A stretch of 21,582 nucleotides of DNA, taken from NCBI GenBank assembly GCA_964483105.1, contig CAYZZU010000040.1, forward strand, positions 1 to 21,582, written 5' to 3'. Within the stretch, counting starts at the first letter, position 1, and each line of letters begins with the position of its first letter. The stretch is from CAYZZU01 sp964483105 (lineage in GTDB: Bacteria; CG2-30-53-67). Under the pieces are notes generated by a model. The model saw nothing but the letters and a program-made list of their open reading frames with translations. It searched no databases and was not told the origin of the DNA. The translations under genes and the position numbers were made by a program. Of the stretch, positions 1-7,241 are shown in pieces.

Positions 1-375
1 GGCGACCATGCGCAGCATGTTCAGTGGTCCTTTTCGTAAACGGAGCGCCGCACCGGGAGGGATGCAGGGCTGTCTCGTCAAGGCTTGCGAGTGAGGCATA
101 CCCCCTGCGGTATGTCGCAGGGAGCATAACGCAGACGAGGCGGCTCTGCGGCACTCGGATGCCGCTTGGTTTGCGAAGAGGGCCACAGGTGCAGCGCCCC
201 TCCTGATTCGAGAAGCGAAGCGTTATCCAGCGTCAGCGGGATCCAGTGACCGGGGCGTCGGATCATGGGTCGTTTTCTTTGGACGAGCAAAGAAAATGAA
301 CAAAAACAATTGGTTACAAAATTCAAGGAAGAGAAACGTCCGGGATTGTGTGGCCCCCCGTTAACAGGAATTTGA
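1..375. other. Non-coding, hairpin-rich stretch (possible dispersed repeat remnant)
   Basis: I find no credible gene here. Short open frames exist on both strands but have no ribosome binding site or recognisable protein. The DNA carries several perfect small stem-loops: a 7-bp stem at 103-109/116-122, a 6-bp stem at 148-153/160-165, and a 9-bp stem TTTTCTTTG/CAAAGAAAA at 273-281/288-296. A competing pairing, CATACC (97-102) with GGTATG (109-114), could replace the first stem. A TTTCTTTG...CAAAGAAA hairpin inside GC-rich spacer resembles dispersed non-coding repeats I recall from proteobacterial genomes, but I cannot assign it to a named family. It runs straight into repeat copy A. Confidence 0.45.
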
Positions 376-470
376 TCAGGACTTCCCTGAATGGTACAAA
401 AAAACACTCCGGACATTTTTCAAAACGAGCTTTTTCAACAAAACGATCCGAACATCTCTATCGCTGGATT
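376..470 (+). repeat. Dispersed repeat, copy A (inverted relative to copy B)
   Basis: This segment is matched in reverse complement by 2870-2968. By eye the two are about 80% identical over roughly 95 bp with a few small indels. Shared blocks include TCAGGACTTCCCTGAATG at one end, CACTCCGGACA and AAAACGAGCTTT in the middle, and CGCTGGATT at the other end. The outer end is a small palindrome (TCAGG...CCTGA type). The unit has no terminal inverted repeats and no open frame shared by both copies, so it does not look like an IS end. It stops 17 bp before the purH -35 box. Confidence 0.8.
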
Positions 471-487
471 TGGAAGCCGATCCGGTA

Positions 488-516
488 TTGACAAGCCATG
501 GGAAAGCGTGTAGAGT
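488..516 (+). promoter_or_regulatory. Sigma-70-type promoter of purH-tRNA-Arg
   Basis: TTGACA at 488-493 and TAGAGT at 511-516 are separated by exactly 17 bp. Transcription would start near 523, leaving a leader of about 73 nt before the purH start at 596. The leader holds a weak CCCCG/CGGGG stem (545-549/565-569). I do not recognise a purine riboswitch in it. Confidence 0.7.
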
Positions 517-595
517 GTGGCCAATTTCCACCAGGAAGGGTCCTCCCCGAAGCTTAAAAAAATGCGGGGGAAGACATCATGAAAGAGGGCTGATA

Positions 596-2137
596 ATGAA
601 AAAGGCGCTGATCAGTGTTTCGAACAAGGAAGGCGTGGTGGAGTTCGCCCGGGAAATCGAGGCGATGGGGTATGAAATCCTCTCCACGGGCGGAACAGCC
701 CGGCTCCTGATAGAAAACGGCGTCAAGGTCCGCTCCGTTTCGGACTACACCGGTTTTCCGGAAATGCTGGATGGACGGGTGAAAACCCTCCACCCGAAGA
801 TCCACGGCGGTCTTCTCGGCAAGAGGACCCTCCCGGAGCACCTGGAACAGATGAAGGAACACGGAATCGATCCGATCGATGTGGTCGTCGTCAATCTCTA
901 TCCCTTCGAATCCACCATCGCCAGACCGGATTGCACGCTGGAGAAAGCCATTGAGAATATCGACATCGGAGGGCCTTCCATGCTCCGGTCCGCGGCCAAA
1001 AACCACGCAGACGTGATCGTGGTCGTCGATCCCGGTGACTACGCACCTGTGATCCGGGAGATGAAAGAAAGCAACGGGACGGTCTCCCTCAAGACGCGGC
1101 ATGCCCTGGCATGTAAGGTTTTCTCCCATACGGCCCGCTATGACAGTCTGATTGCTTCCTATCTGGAAAACGAGGGGAAAACACCGCGCTTTCCGGAGCT
1201 TCTTTCCCTGCAGTTCGAGAAGGTTGAAGAGTTGCGGTACGGAGAAAACCCCCATCAGAGGGGCGCTTTTTACAAAGAGCTCAAAAACGACGAACCTTCC
1301 GTCTCCAACGCGGCCATCCATCAGGGGAAGGCCATGTCCTTCAACAACTACCTCGATACCAATTCCGCCCTGGAACTGGTCAAGGAGTTTGAAGAACCCA
1401 CGGCCGTGGTCCTCAAGCACAACAATCCCTGCGGGGTCGCCTCGGCGAACGATCTCCGGGAGGCCTACGTCCTGGCGAGAGAATGCGATCCGGTATCCGC
1501 CTTCGGCGGAGTGCTGGCCTTCAACCGAGCCGTGGATGGAAAGACCGCGGAAGAGATCGTTTCCACCTTCGTCGAGGTGGTGATCGCTCCCGGTTACCAC
1601 CCGGATGCGCTGGAGATCTTTCAGAAGAAGAAGAATATCCGGGTTCTCGAGGTCGATATATGGGGACGGAAACGGCCGCATGACATGGATTTGAAAAAGG
1701 TCGTGGGCGGACTGATCTATCAGGACCGGGACCTGGGAAGCGTGGATGTCCGGAATCTCGAGATCGTCACAAAACGGAAACCCACGGAAGAGGAACTCCG
1801 GGCCATGTCGTTCGCCTGGAAGGTCTGCAAACACGTCAAATCGAACGCCATCATTCTGACCCGGTCTGATCGGACCGTGGGGATCGGCGCCGGTCAGATG
1901 AGCCGTGTCGACTCAACACGTCTCGCTGTCAGCAAGGCCTTGAGTGCCACCGAAGGATGTGCCCTGGCGTCGGACGCTTTCTTTCCCTTCCGGGACGGAA
2001 TTGACGAAGCGGCCAAATCAGGCGCCACGGCTGTGATCCAGCCCGGCGGCTCCCTCAGGGACGATGAGGTAATCGCCGCTGCGGATGAATACAATATGGC
2101 CATGGTATTTACGAAAATGCGCCACTTCAGGCATTAG
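596..2137 (+). CDS. purH: Bifunctional AICAR formyltransferase / IMP cyclohydrolase
   Basis: PurH catalyses the last two steps of IMP synthesis in the cytoplasm: formylation of AICAR with 10-formyl-THF, then ring closure. The frame is open upstream to 470. The start is placed at 596 because the protein then begins MKKALISVSNKEG, the usual family N-terminus, after a purine-rich AGAGGG site, and is 513 residues long, normal for PurH. The N-terminal MGS-like cyclohydrolase domain (about 1-150) shows STGGTA and KTLHPKIHGG (63-72). The transformylase part shows RYGENPHQ (214-221) and KHNNPCG with the catalytic Lys-His pair (274-275). The C-terminus carries AVIQPGGS and ends MRHFRH, as expected. 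It has its own promoter at 488-516. tRNA-Arg follows 35 nt downstream with no terminator between, so the two are probably cotranscribed. It is not adjacent to purD-purE, which lie 1.6 kb downstream. Confidence 0.97.
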   Translation: MKKALISVSNKEGVVEFAREIEAMGYEILSTGGTARLLIENGVKVRSVSDYTGFPEMLDGRVKTLHPKIHGGLLGKRTLPEHLEQMKEHGIDPIDVVVVNLYPFESTIARPDCTLEKAIENIDIGGPSMLRSAAKNHADVIVVVDPGDYAPVIREMKESNGTVSLKTRHALACKVFSHTARYDSLIASYLENEGKTPRFPELLSLQFEKVEELRYGENPHQRGAFYKELKNDEPSVSNAAIHQGKAMSFNNYLDTNSALELVKEFEEPTAVVLKHNNPCGVASANDLREAYVLARECDPVSAFGGVLAFNRAVDGKTAEEIVSTFVEVVIAPGYHPDALEIFQKKKNIRVLEVDIWGRKRPHDMDLKKVVGGLIYQDRDLGSVDVRNLEIVTKRKPTEEELRAMSFAWKVCKHVKSNAIILTRSDRTVGIGAGQMSRVDSTRLAVSKALSATEGCALASDAFFPFRDGIDEAAKSGATAVIQPGGSLRDDEVIAAADEYNMAMVFTKMRHFRH

Positions 2138-2172
2138 AATTTCGGCCGGAATCGGCTGGAACCCTGGAATGT

Positions 2173-2249
2173 GCCCCCGTAGCTCAGTTGGATAGAGCAC
2201 AGGACTCCGGTTCCTGGTGTCGGAGGTTCGAATCCTCTCGGGGGTACCA
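2173..2249 (+). tRNA. tRNA-Arg (anticodon CCG)
   Basis: The 77-nt sequence folds as a complete cloverleaf. The acceptor stem is GCCCCCG/CGGGGGT with a G1-U72 wobble. The D-stem is GCTC/GAGC. The anticodon stem is CAGGA/TCCTG around loop CTCCGGT, giving anticodon CCG, which reads the arginine codon CGG. The T-arm is GGAGG-TTCGAAT-CCTCT. The discriminator is A and the CCA end (2247-2249) is encoded. It lies 35 nt behind purH and just before a strong terminator. I see no repeat of its 3' end downstream, so there is no sign of use as an attachment site. Confidence 0.96.
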
Positions 2250-2261
2250 TGAAATTCCTTT

Positions 2262-2310
2262 AAGAATCATGCCGTTATGTACAAGGCGAAAACGGCGTGA
2301 TTCTTTTTGT
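2262..2310 (+). terminator. Intrinsic terminator after tRNA-Arg
   Basis: AAGAATCATGCCGTT (2262-2276) pairs with AACGGCGTGATTCTT (2291-2305) over 15 bp with a single T-G wobble, around a 14-nt loop. A T-rich tail follows (2304-2308). It ends the purH-tRNA transcript. It also abuts the stop codon of the convergent cytochrome gene, so the stem may act for both strands, although the minus-strand tail is less T-rich. Confidence 0.88.
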
Positions 2311-2741
2311 CACTCTCCCCGGACCATACGAAGGCTCCATTCGAGGATACGCTTCTTGTCCTCTGTTGAGAGGTGTGCCTCAGGGTGGACTATCTGGTAA
2401 TACCATGGGGGCATATCCCCGTTTGCTACTTTCTCCCCGATATCCTTGATCCGTTCAGCGACCTTCTGTCGATCCAGGCGGTTCCATGCGGTAAAGTTCA
2501 TTTTCTCCCTCGCCTCGGATACGTCTTGCGCAACCAGCCAGGAAACGGGAGCAAGATAGGAATACCACGGCCATACGGTTTCATTGGAGTGGCAATTGTA
2601 GCAGGCACGATGAAATATCGCGCGCAATTCAGGTGGGGTGGGAACCTCTTTCTCTATGGGGGGATTGCTTCTCTTCAGCGGGATCAATTGAATGAGCACA
2701 AATAAGATCAGGAGACCGCAGATAACCCTTCTTTTCTTCAT
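2310..2741 (-). CDS. Membrane-anchored mono-haem c-type cytochrome, haem-binding domain (Haem_bd) family
   Basis: The product is a 143-residue exported protein. An N-terminal hydrophobic segment (about 6-21) after a KKRR basic start would anchor it to the inner membrane or act as a signal sequence. The rest would lie in the periplasm. A single CXXCH haem-binding site (CYNCH, 47-51) is followed by the tryptophan-rich NETVWPWYS and later by NGDMPPWYY, whose Met110 is a likely distal haem ligand. This layout fits the Haem_bd domain family of small cytochromes, whose partners and reactions are mostly unknown. The frame is open to 2891, but the start at 2741 is chosen because GAGGGG sits 8 nt before it and the signal segment follows directly. 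The gene is convergent with tRNA-Arg and divergent from the DsrJ-like cytochrome gene. Confidence 0.85.
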   Translation of the reverse strand: MKKRRVICGLLILFVLIQLIPLKRSNPPIEKEVPTPPELRAIFHRACYNCHSNETVWPWYSYLAPVSWLVAQDVSEAREKMNFTAWNRLDRQKVAERIKDIGEKVANGDMPPWYYQIVHPEAHLSTEDKKRILEWSLRMVRGE

Positions 2742-2822
2742 TTCATACCCCTCAATGAATCGTCTCCACCCCACGTTGAAGACCGGAAGCAACGGAATGT
2801 CCGTGACCAGGTTCATGGGGCC

Positions 2823-2852
2823 ACTATACACGAAGCAATCCGGAATACGCAA
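2823..2852 (-). promoter_or_regulatory. Candidate promoter for the mono-haem cytochrome gene
   Basis: On the minus strand TTGCGT (2852-2847) and TATAGT (2828-2823) are 18 bp apart. Transcription would start about 75 nt before the gene start at 2741. The -35 box matches the consensus poorly, so this is only a candidate. Confidence 0.45.
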
Positions 2853-2869
2853 TTCAAGCCTTTCCCCCG

Positions 2870-2968
2870 AATCCAGCGAAGCGATAGACAATGTTCAGAT
2901 GGTTTTGTTGAGAAAGCTCGTTTTGTAAAGTGTCCGGAGTGTTTTTTTTACATTCAGGGAAGTCCTGA
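2870..2968 (-). repeat. Dispersed repeat, copy B (inverted relative to copy A)
   Basis: This is the reverse-complement counterpart of 376-470. It lies inside the 373-bp gap between the two divergent cytochrome genes and ends 11 bp before the -35 box of the dsrJ-like gene. It differs from copy A by scattered substitutions, one insertion of about 4 nt (near 2879) and a few single-base gaps, so the two copies are old or were acquired separately. No third copy is visible in the window. Confidence 0.8.
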
Positions 2969-2979
2969 GAATAAAAAAG

Positions 2980-3008
2980 TTGACAGATCAACCTGAATTT
3001 GATAAAAC
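2980..3008 (+). promoter_or_regulatory. Promoter of the dsrJ-like gene
   Basis: A perfect TTGACA (2980-2985) and TAAAAC (3003-3008) are spaced 17 bp apart. The leader would be about 100 nt. It contains a small CCTTG/CAAGG hairpin (3041-3054) well upstream of the ribosome binding site. Confidence 0.6.
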
Positions 3009-3114
3009 GCTATCATTATATTAGAATTTTTGAAGAAGCTCCTTGTCCTCAAGGGTTGTCCACAATCGAACCGGTTTGTTACGCCGGGAATATCCGAGCA
3101 GAAGGAGAGGCAAC

Positions 3115-3504
3115 ATGTACGATGCGGGTAAGATCATCCCAGGGATCATCATTTTCTTAGTCATTGTGACTTTTCCACTTTACTACAACATCGGAAAGGC
3201 CAATATCAAACCGGAGCCCAACCTGAACACCCCTGCCATCCAGAAGATGGCGGTAAAGAAGTGCATCGAACCGACCGCATACATGCGGGCCAACCATATG
3301 AAACTTCTGAAAGGTTGGATGAACGGCCTTCTCAAGGATGGGATCATGGAGTACAAGGCCAGCGACGGGAAAACATACGAAACCAGTTTCGATACCTGCA
3401 TGAGCTGTCATGCCAGTAAAAAACAGTTCTGTGACACCTGCCACAGCTACGCGGGGGTGCAGCCCTACTGCTGGAAATGTCATTCCCTGGATGACCAGGG
3501 CTGA
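3115..3504 (+). CDS. dsrJ: DsrJ-like triheme cytochrome c (solitary)
   Basis: This 129-residue protein looks like DsrJ, the periplasmic triheme cytochrome of the DsrMKJOP complex that exchanges electrons between membrane quinones and sulfite-reduction chemistry. It starts MYDAGKIIPG and has one hydrophobic anchor (about 7-24). Three CXXCH sites follow: CMSCH (95-99), CDTCH (106-110) and CWKCH (119-123). The segment KKCIEPTAYMRANHM keeps Cys50, at the place where DsrJ is known to have a Cys haem ligand. The start at 3115 is supported by GAAGGAGAGG 4-14 nt upstream. The gene has its own promoter, and purD downstream has another, so it is probably monocistronic. No dsrM, dsrK, dsrO, dsrP or dsrAB lies in the window, so membership of a real Dsr complex is uncertain. 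The symbol records resemblance only. Confidence 0.82.
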   Translation: MYDAGKIIPGIIIFLVIVTFPLYYNIGKANIKPEPNLNTPAIQKMAVKKCIEPTAYMRANHMKLLKGWMNGLLKDGIMEYKASDGKTYETSFDTCMSCHASKKQFCDTCHSYAGVQPYCWKCHSLDDQG

Positions 3505-3583
3505 AACAGCCCCGGAGAAGGGCGTACGATCCTGTTTTTCAAGATCACTGTGAATACGGTCGGCCATCCTGCCGGAAACATGG

Positions 3584-3612
3584 TTGACAATCCTTTCCTG
3601 TTTCAATACAAT
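3584..3612 (+). promoter_or_regulatory. Promoter of the purD-purE-tolC operon
   Basis: Perfect TTGACA (3584-3589) and TACAAT (3607-3612) are separated by 17 bp. The start site near 3619 leaves a leader of about 100 nt before purD. I looked for a purine riboswitch fold in the leader and did not recognise one. Confidence 0.8.
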
Positions 3613-3720
3613 CAACCCCGTCTTCAGCTTGCCATGCAATCCGTTTGAATACGAAACCGTCCAGTTCGATTGGAAAGATTGGACCATTCTTACAAAGATG
3701 AGAATCCGGAAGAAAGCGTT

Positions 3721-5001
3721 ATGAAAATTCTGGTTGTCGGTTCCGGGGGCAGGGAGCATGCCCTTGTCTGGAAAATCGCCCAGAGCCCCCGTGTGAAAAA
3801 GATTTACTGCGCGCCGGGGAATGGGGGGATCTCCGACCTGGCGGAAACCGTTCCGATCCGTGCCGAAGACATTGATGGGCTCGTCGCATTCGCCCAAAAA
3901 AAAAGAGTGGACCTGACCGTAGTGGGCCCGGAGGTACCGCTGACCCTTGGAATTGCGGATCGTTTTGAAGAGGTGGGGCTTCCAATCTTCGGGCCCCGGG
4001 CAAACGCCGCCATCCTGGAAGGAAGCAAACAGTTCACCAAGGATTTCCTGGAGCGTCACGGAATTCCCACCGCAGCCTATCGGAGTTTCACGGATCCGGC
4101 GGCGGCCATCCAATATATTCAGGATAAGGGCACGCCGATTGTACTGAAGGCTGACGGCCTGGCCGCGGGAAAAGGCGTGATCGTCGCGAACCGGGTCGGG
4201 GAGGCGGTCGGCGCGGTGAAGACGATCATGGAAGAAAAACGGTTCGGCCGGGCCGGGGAGACGCTCATTGTAGAGGAATTCCTGGATGGAGAGGAGGCGT
4301 CTTTCATGGCCTTCTCCGACGGTGAGACCGTGATTCCCATGGTTTCCTCACAGGACCACAAGCGGGCGCTGGATGACGACCGGGGCCCCAATACCGGCGG
4401 GATGGGAGCCTATTCTCCCGCCCCGGTCATACAGAATCGGACCTCCGAGATCATGGAAGTCGTGATGAACCCGGTGATCCGGGGGATGGCCGAGGAAGGA
4501 CGGCCTTTCCGGGGGGTCCTCTACGCCGGCCTGATGATCACTCCGAAGGGACTTCATGTCCTGGAATTTAATGTACGTTTCGGGGATCCGGAGGCACAAC
4601 CGATCCTCTTCCGCCTCAAGACCGACCTCGTTGAGATCATGGAAAAAATTCTGTCAGGACGCCTGCAGGAATGCAGGATCGAATGGAGTCCGGGATGCAG
4701 TGTCTGTGTGGTCCTGGCTTCCGGAGGATATCCGGGACCCTACGAGAAAGGAAAGGAAATCCTGGGCCTTGACGGGATCGAAGCCTCCGGGGATCTTTTC
4801 GTGTTCCATGCCGGAACCCGAAAAGAGGGGAACCGGGTTCTGACCTCCGGGGGACGGGTCCTGGGCGTTACCGGTCTGGCGGACAACCTTCCCTCCGCCC
4901 TCGCTAAGGTGTACGGCGCCGTGGAGAAAATTCACTTTGAGAATAAACAGTTCCGGACCGATATCGGACAAAAGGGATTGAACAGTCCGGGCGTATCCTG
5001 A
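3721..5001 (+). CDS. purD: Phosphoribosylamine-glycine ligase (GAR synthetase)
   Basis: PurD joins glycine to phosphoribosylamine with ATP, the second step of purine synthesis. The 426-residue length is normal. Visible landmarks are the N-terminal nucleotide-fold loop GSGGREHAL (7-15), VGPEVPL (68-74) and the ATP-grasp segment VLKADGLAAGKGV (141-153). Further on are SSQDHKRALDDDRGPNTGGMGAYSP (about 209-233) and the metal-binding region LEFNVRFGDPEAQ near 280-295. The start at 3721 is chosen over the upstream in-frame codon at 3670 because the family N-terminus MKILVVGSGG begins there. A GGAAGAAAG site precedes it. purE follows after 50 nt. Confidence 0.97.
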   Translation: MKILVVGSGGREHALVWKIAQSPRVKKIYCAPGNGGISDLAETVPIRAEDIDGLVAFAQKKRVDLTVVGPEVPLTLGIADRFEEVGLPIFGPRANAAILEGSKQFTKDFLERHGIPTAAYRSFTDPAAAIQYIQDKGTPIVLKADGLAAGKGVIVANRVGEAVGAVKTIMEEKRFGRAGETLIVEEFLDGEEASFMAFSDGETVIPMVSSQDHKRALDDDRGPNTGGMGAYSPAPVIQNRTSEIMEVVMNPVIRGMAEEGRPFRGVLYAGLMITPKGLHVLEFNVRFGDPEAQPILFRLKTDLVEIMEKILSGRLQECRIEWSPGCSVCVVLASGGYPGPYEKGKEILGLDGIEASGDLFVFHAGTRKEGNRVLTSGGRVLGVTGLADNLPSALAKVYGAVEKIHFENKQFRTDIGQKGLNSPGVS

Positions 5002-5051
5002 TCTCCGGAAACGCATACGAGGTCCGGACCGGTATCGGGTCAGAGGAGAAA

Positions 5052-5552
5052 ATGGCCAAACCGATTGTTGGTATTGTAATGGGAAGCGACTCCGACCTTC
5101 CGGTCATGAAAGAAGCGGCGGAGCTCCTCAGGACATTTGACGTTCCCTGTGAATTGCGTATTCTCTCCGCCCACCGCACTCCGGAACTGACAGCCAGGTA
5201 CGCCGGGAAAGCCTCTGAAAGGGGAATTCGGGTGATCATCGCAGGCGCGGGAGGCGCGGCCCACCTGGCCGGCGTTCTTGCGGCCGGTACGGAACTTCCG
5301 GTGATCGGCGTCCCCATGGATTCATCCTCCCTGATGGGATTGGACGCTCTCCTGTCCACGGTCCAGATGCCTTCCGGCGTCCCGGTGGCTACCATGGGGA
5401 TCGGCAGCGCAGGGGCGAAAAACGCGGCCCTTCTCGCCCTTCGTATCCTGGCGCTTCGAAACACCTCTTTGGAAAAATCGCTTCGGGAGTACCGGAAGGC
5501 TCAAGCCCGCAAGGTCGAAGAGGCGGATCAGCAGGTAAGGAACCGGGAATGA
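5052..5552 (+). CDS. purE: N5-carboxyaminoimidazole ribonucleotide mutase (class I PurE)
   Basis: PurE moves the carboxyl group of N5-CAIR to carbon 4 of the imidazole in purine synthesis. The 166-residue protein shows the substrate loop GSDSD (11-15), SAHRTPE with the active-site histidine (39-45), the glycine/alanine-rich AGAGGAAHLAG loop, and the C-terminal PSGVPVATMGIG stretch. These are typical of the class I enzyme that works with PurK. purK is not in the window. GAGGAG precedes the start. The last codon overlaps the start of the TolC-family gene by ATGA, so the next gene is probably translated by coupling. Confidence 0.96.
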   Translation: MAKPIVGIVMGSDSDLPVMKEAAELLRTFDVPCELRILSAHRTPELTARYAGKASERGIRVIIAGAGGAAHLAGVLAAGTELPVIGVPMDSSSLMGLDALLSTVQMPSGVPVATMGIGSAGAKNAALLALRILALRNTSLEKSLREYRKAQARKVEEADQQVRNRE

Positions 5553-7174
5553 AAGGCACGGGATGCCTTCTTCTGTTCTTTTTCCTCTTTTTTCCTTGCT
5601 GCAACAGCCGGGCGGCTTCGGATACAGGTCTCACCGGAACCTTCTCCGAACAGAAACTTCTGCGTAAGAAGGCGATTCGCCTTCCCCTTCAGGCCTGCCT
5701 TCAACTGGCCCTGAGAAATAATGTCGAAATCGCCATCGAGCGGATCAGCCCCCAGTTGAATCTGCAGAAGGTGATACAGGAAAGATCGGTATTCGATCCG
5801 GTAAGCTTCGTGAGTCTCTCCAAGGATCGTTCCGTCACCCAGACCAGCTCCGCCTTCGCAAGACCCCCGGAAAATGAGAGAGAAGGAATCGCGCTCAACG
5901 CGGGGATCTCCAAGAAACTTACTCCCGGGACGGAGACGGAGCTGTTGTTAACCAATAAACAGGAAGAAACCAACTCGATCTTCGCGGGGCTCAATCCTTC
6001 TTATACTTCGGAGCTCACCCTCTCCCTCACGCAGCCCCTGCTCCGCGATTTCGGGATCGGGATCAACACATCCCGGATTCGGATCGCCTCCAACAACCGG
6101 GAGATCTCAAGGTTTCAGTTTCAAGACCGGGTAATCCGTACCCTTGCCGAAGTCGAGTCGATCTATTGGGAACTGGTCTATGCCATGGAGGAGCTCAAAG
6201 TCAAACAGGACTCACTCCGGCTGGCCGAGGACTTCCTGAAGATAACCCGGCGCAGAGTGGAGTTGGGGATTCTCCCCCGGGTGGAAAGTCTTCAGGCCGA
6301 GGCAGAAAAGGCGGTCCGGGAAGAAGGGGTCATCACCGCCGAGGATTCGCTCCGGGACACCGAGGACCGGCTCCGGAAGATTTTAAACCTCTCGGATGAG
6401 CCGGAATACTGGGAGATCCGTCTGATTCCATCGGACCGACCTAAAAAGCCCCATGAGGACACTTCGGATCTTTATAAACATCTCCGTGCCGCCCTGGAGA
6501 ACCGTCCCGACCTGAACCAGGCCAGGATCGAGCTTGAGAACAAGAAAATCCGTCTGAAATACACCCGCAATCAGCTTCTTCCCCGACTCGACTTGATCGG
6601 CACTTTCGGTCTCAGCGGCCTTTCGGGAACGCCGCAGCCTCAACCGGATTTTGAAAATCCGGGCGCAACCGTGGAGAATCCCTTCGGAGGAAAGAACATT
6701 GATTCTCTCCGGGACTTGAAGTCAGGTGATTTCTATTCCTACAGCATCGGGATTCGGGTGGAATATCCCCTGGGCAACCGTTCAGCGAAAAGTCAGCGTG
6801 TCATGGCCGATCTGGAAAAACAGAAGGCGATCTTCGCTGTTCGTGAACTGGAGAATCGGGCGATCCGGGAGGTGCGGGAGGCCTGGCGGCAGATTCATAC
6901 CAATCGAAAACGGATCGACGCAGCTGGATTGGCCCGAAAACTGGCCGAAGAGCGACTCCGGACCGCAACCCGGCGCTTTGAACTCGGACTGGCTACAAGC
7001 CACGACGTACTGGAATACCAGGAAAAACTCGCCCTCGCCAAAAGCAATGAACTTCGCGCCCGTATCGACTACCAGGAATCACTCGTTCGACTGGACCAGG
7101 TCAAGGGAACCCTCCTGGAGCGTATCGGAGTAACCCTCTCAACTGCCGGACACCACTCCACAGGAAAGTCCTGA
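5549..7174 (+). CDS. TolC-family outer-membrane efflux protein
   Basis: The 541-residue product has an N-terminal signal sequence (about 1-23, cleavage likely after SRAA). It then shows the long amphipathic helices and beta segments of the outer-membrane efflux protein (OEP) family, which form trimeric channels for efflux pumps or type I secretion. The two OEP repeats are visible as LPLQACLQLALRNNVEI near 33-50 with LTLSLTQPLLRDFG, and the later IRLKYTRNQLLPRLDL with SYSIGIRVEYPLGNR. The C-terminal half contains a heptad-rich ATRRFELGLATSHDVLEYQEKLA region. It starts by ATGA overlap with purE. No periplasmic adaptor or inner-membrane pump gene is next to it, so its substrate cannot be guessed. 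Length is slightly above E. coli TolC. Confidence 0.9.
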   Translation: MKGTGCLLLFFFLFFPCCNSRAASDTGLTGTFSEQKLLRKKAIRLPLQACLQLALRNNVEIAIERISPQLNLQKVIQERSVFDPVSFVSLSKDRSVTQTSSAFARPPENEREGIALNAGISKKLTPGTETELLLTNKQEETNSIFAGLNPSYTSELTLSLTQPLLRDFGIGINTSRIRIASNNREISRFQFQDRVIRTLAEVESIYWELVYAMEELKVKQDSLRLAEDFLKITRRRVELGILPRVESLQAEAEKAVREEGVITAEDSLRDTEDRLRKILNLSDEPEYWEIRLIPSDRPKKPHEDTSDLYKHLRAALENRPDLNQARIELENKKIRLKYTRNQLLPRLDLIGTFGLSGLSGTPQPQPDFENPGATVENPFGGKNIDSLRDLKSGDFYSYSIGIRVEYPLGNRSAKSQRVMADLEKQKAIFAVRELENRAIREVREAWRQIHTNRKRIDAAGLARKLAEERLRTATRRFELGLATSHDVLEYQEKLALAKSNELRARIDYQESLVRLDQVKGTLLERIGVTLSTAGHHSTGKS

Positions 7175-7241
7175 TTGGAAACTTCCGTTCCGGCTGGGAG
7201 CGTAGCAGGAAAAGCCGGATTATCCGGATTATAAGGACGTG

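Noticed and set aside
89..94. HPDYQY replacing the DxD motif in the GT2 glycosyltransferase (residues 89-94 of the protein encoded at 7242-8012)
   Set aside because: As I recall, this variant is common in this subgroup of DPM1-like enzymes, so it is not evidence of an inactive or unusual enzyme.
78..416. Possible 112-residue protein on the minus strand near the left edge
   Set aside because: No ribosome binding site, no recognisable domain, and it overlaps hairpin-rich DNA and part of repeat copy A.
554..1834. Long minus-strand open frame opposite purH
   Set aside because: It is fully antisense to a certain gene, has no ribosome binding site or recognisable domain, and is explained by the GC-rich codon pattern of purH.
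2173..2310. tRNA-Arg as an integration site for a mobile element
   Set aside because: No integrase gene and no repeated tRNA 3' end are present downstream in the window.
3619..3720. Possible purine riboswitch in the purD leader
   Set aside because: I could not find the three-helix junction or conserved loops of a purine riboswitch; only weak short pairings are present.
7189..7219. Hairpin TCCGGCT/AGCCGGA between the TolC-family and glycosyltransferase genes
   Set aside because: It is positioned like a shared terminator, but it has a 17-nt loop and no T-tract on either side, so I did not list it.
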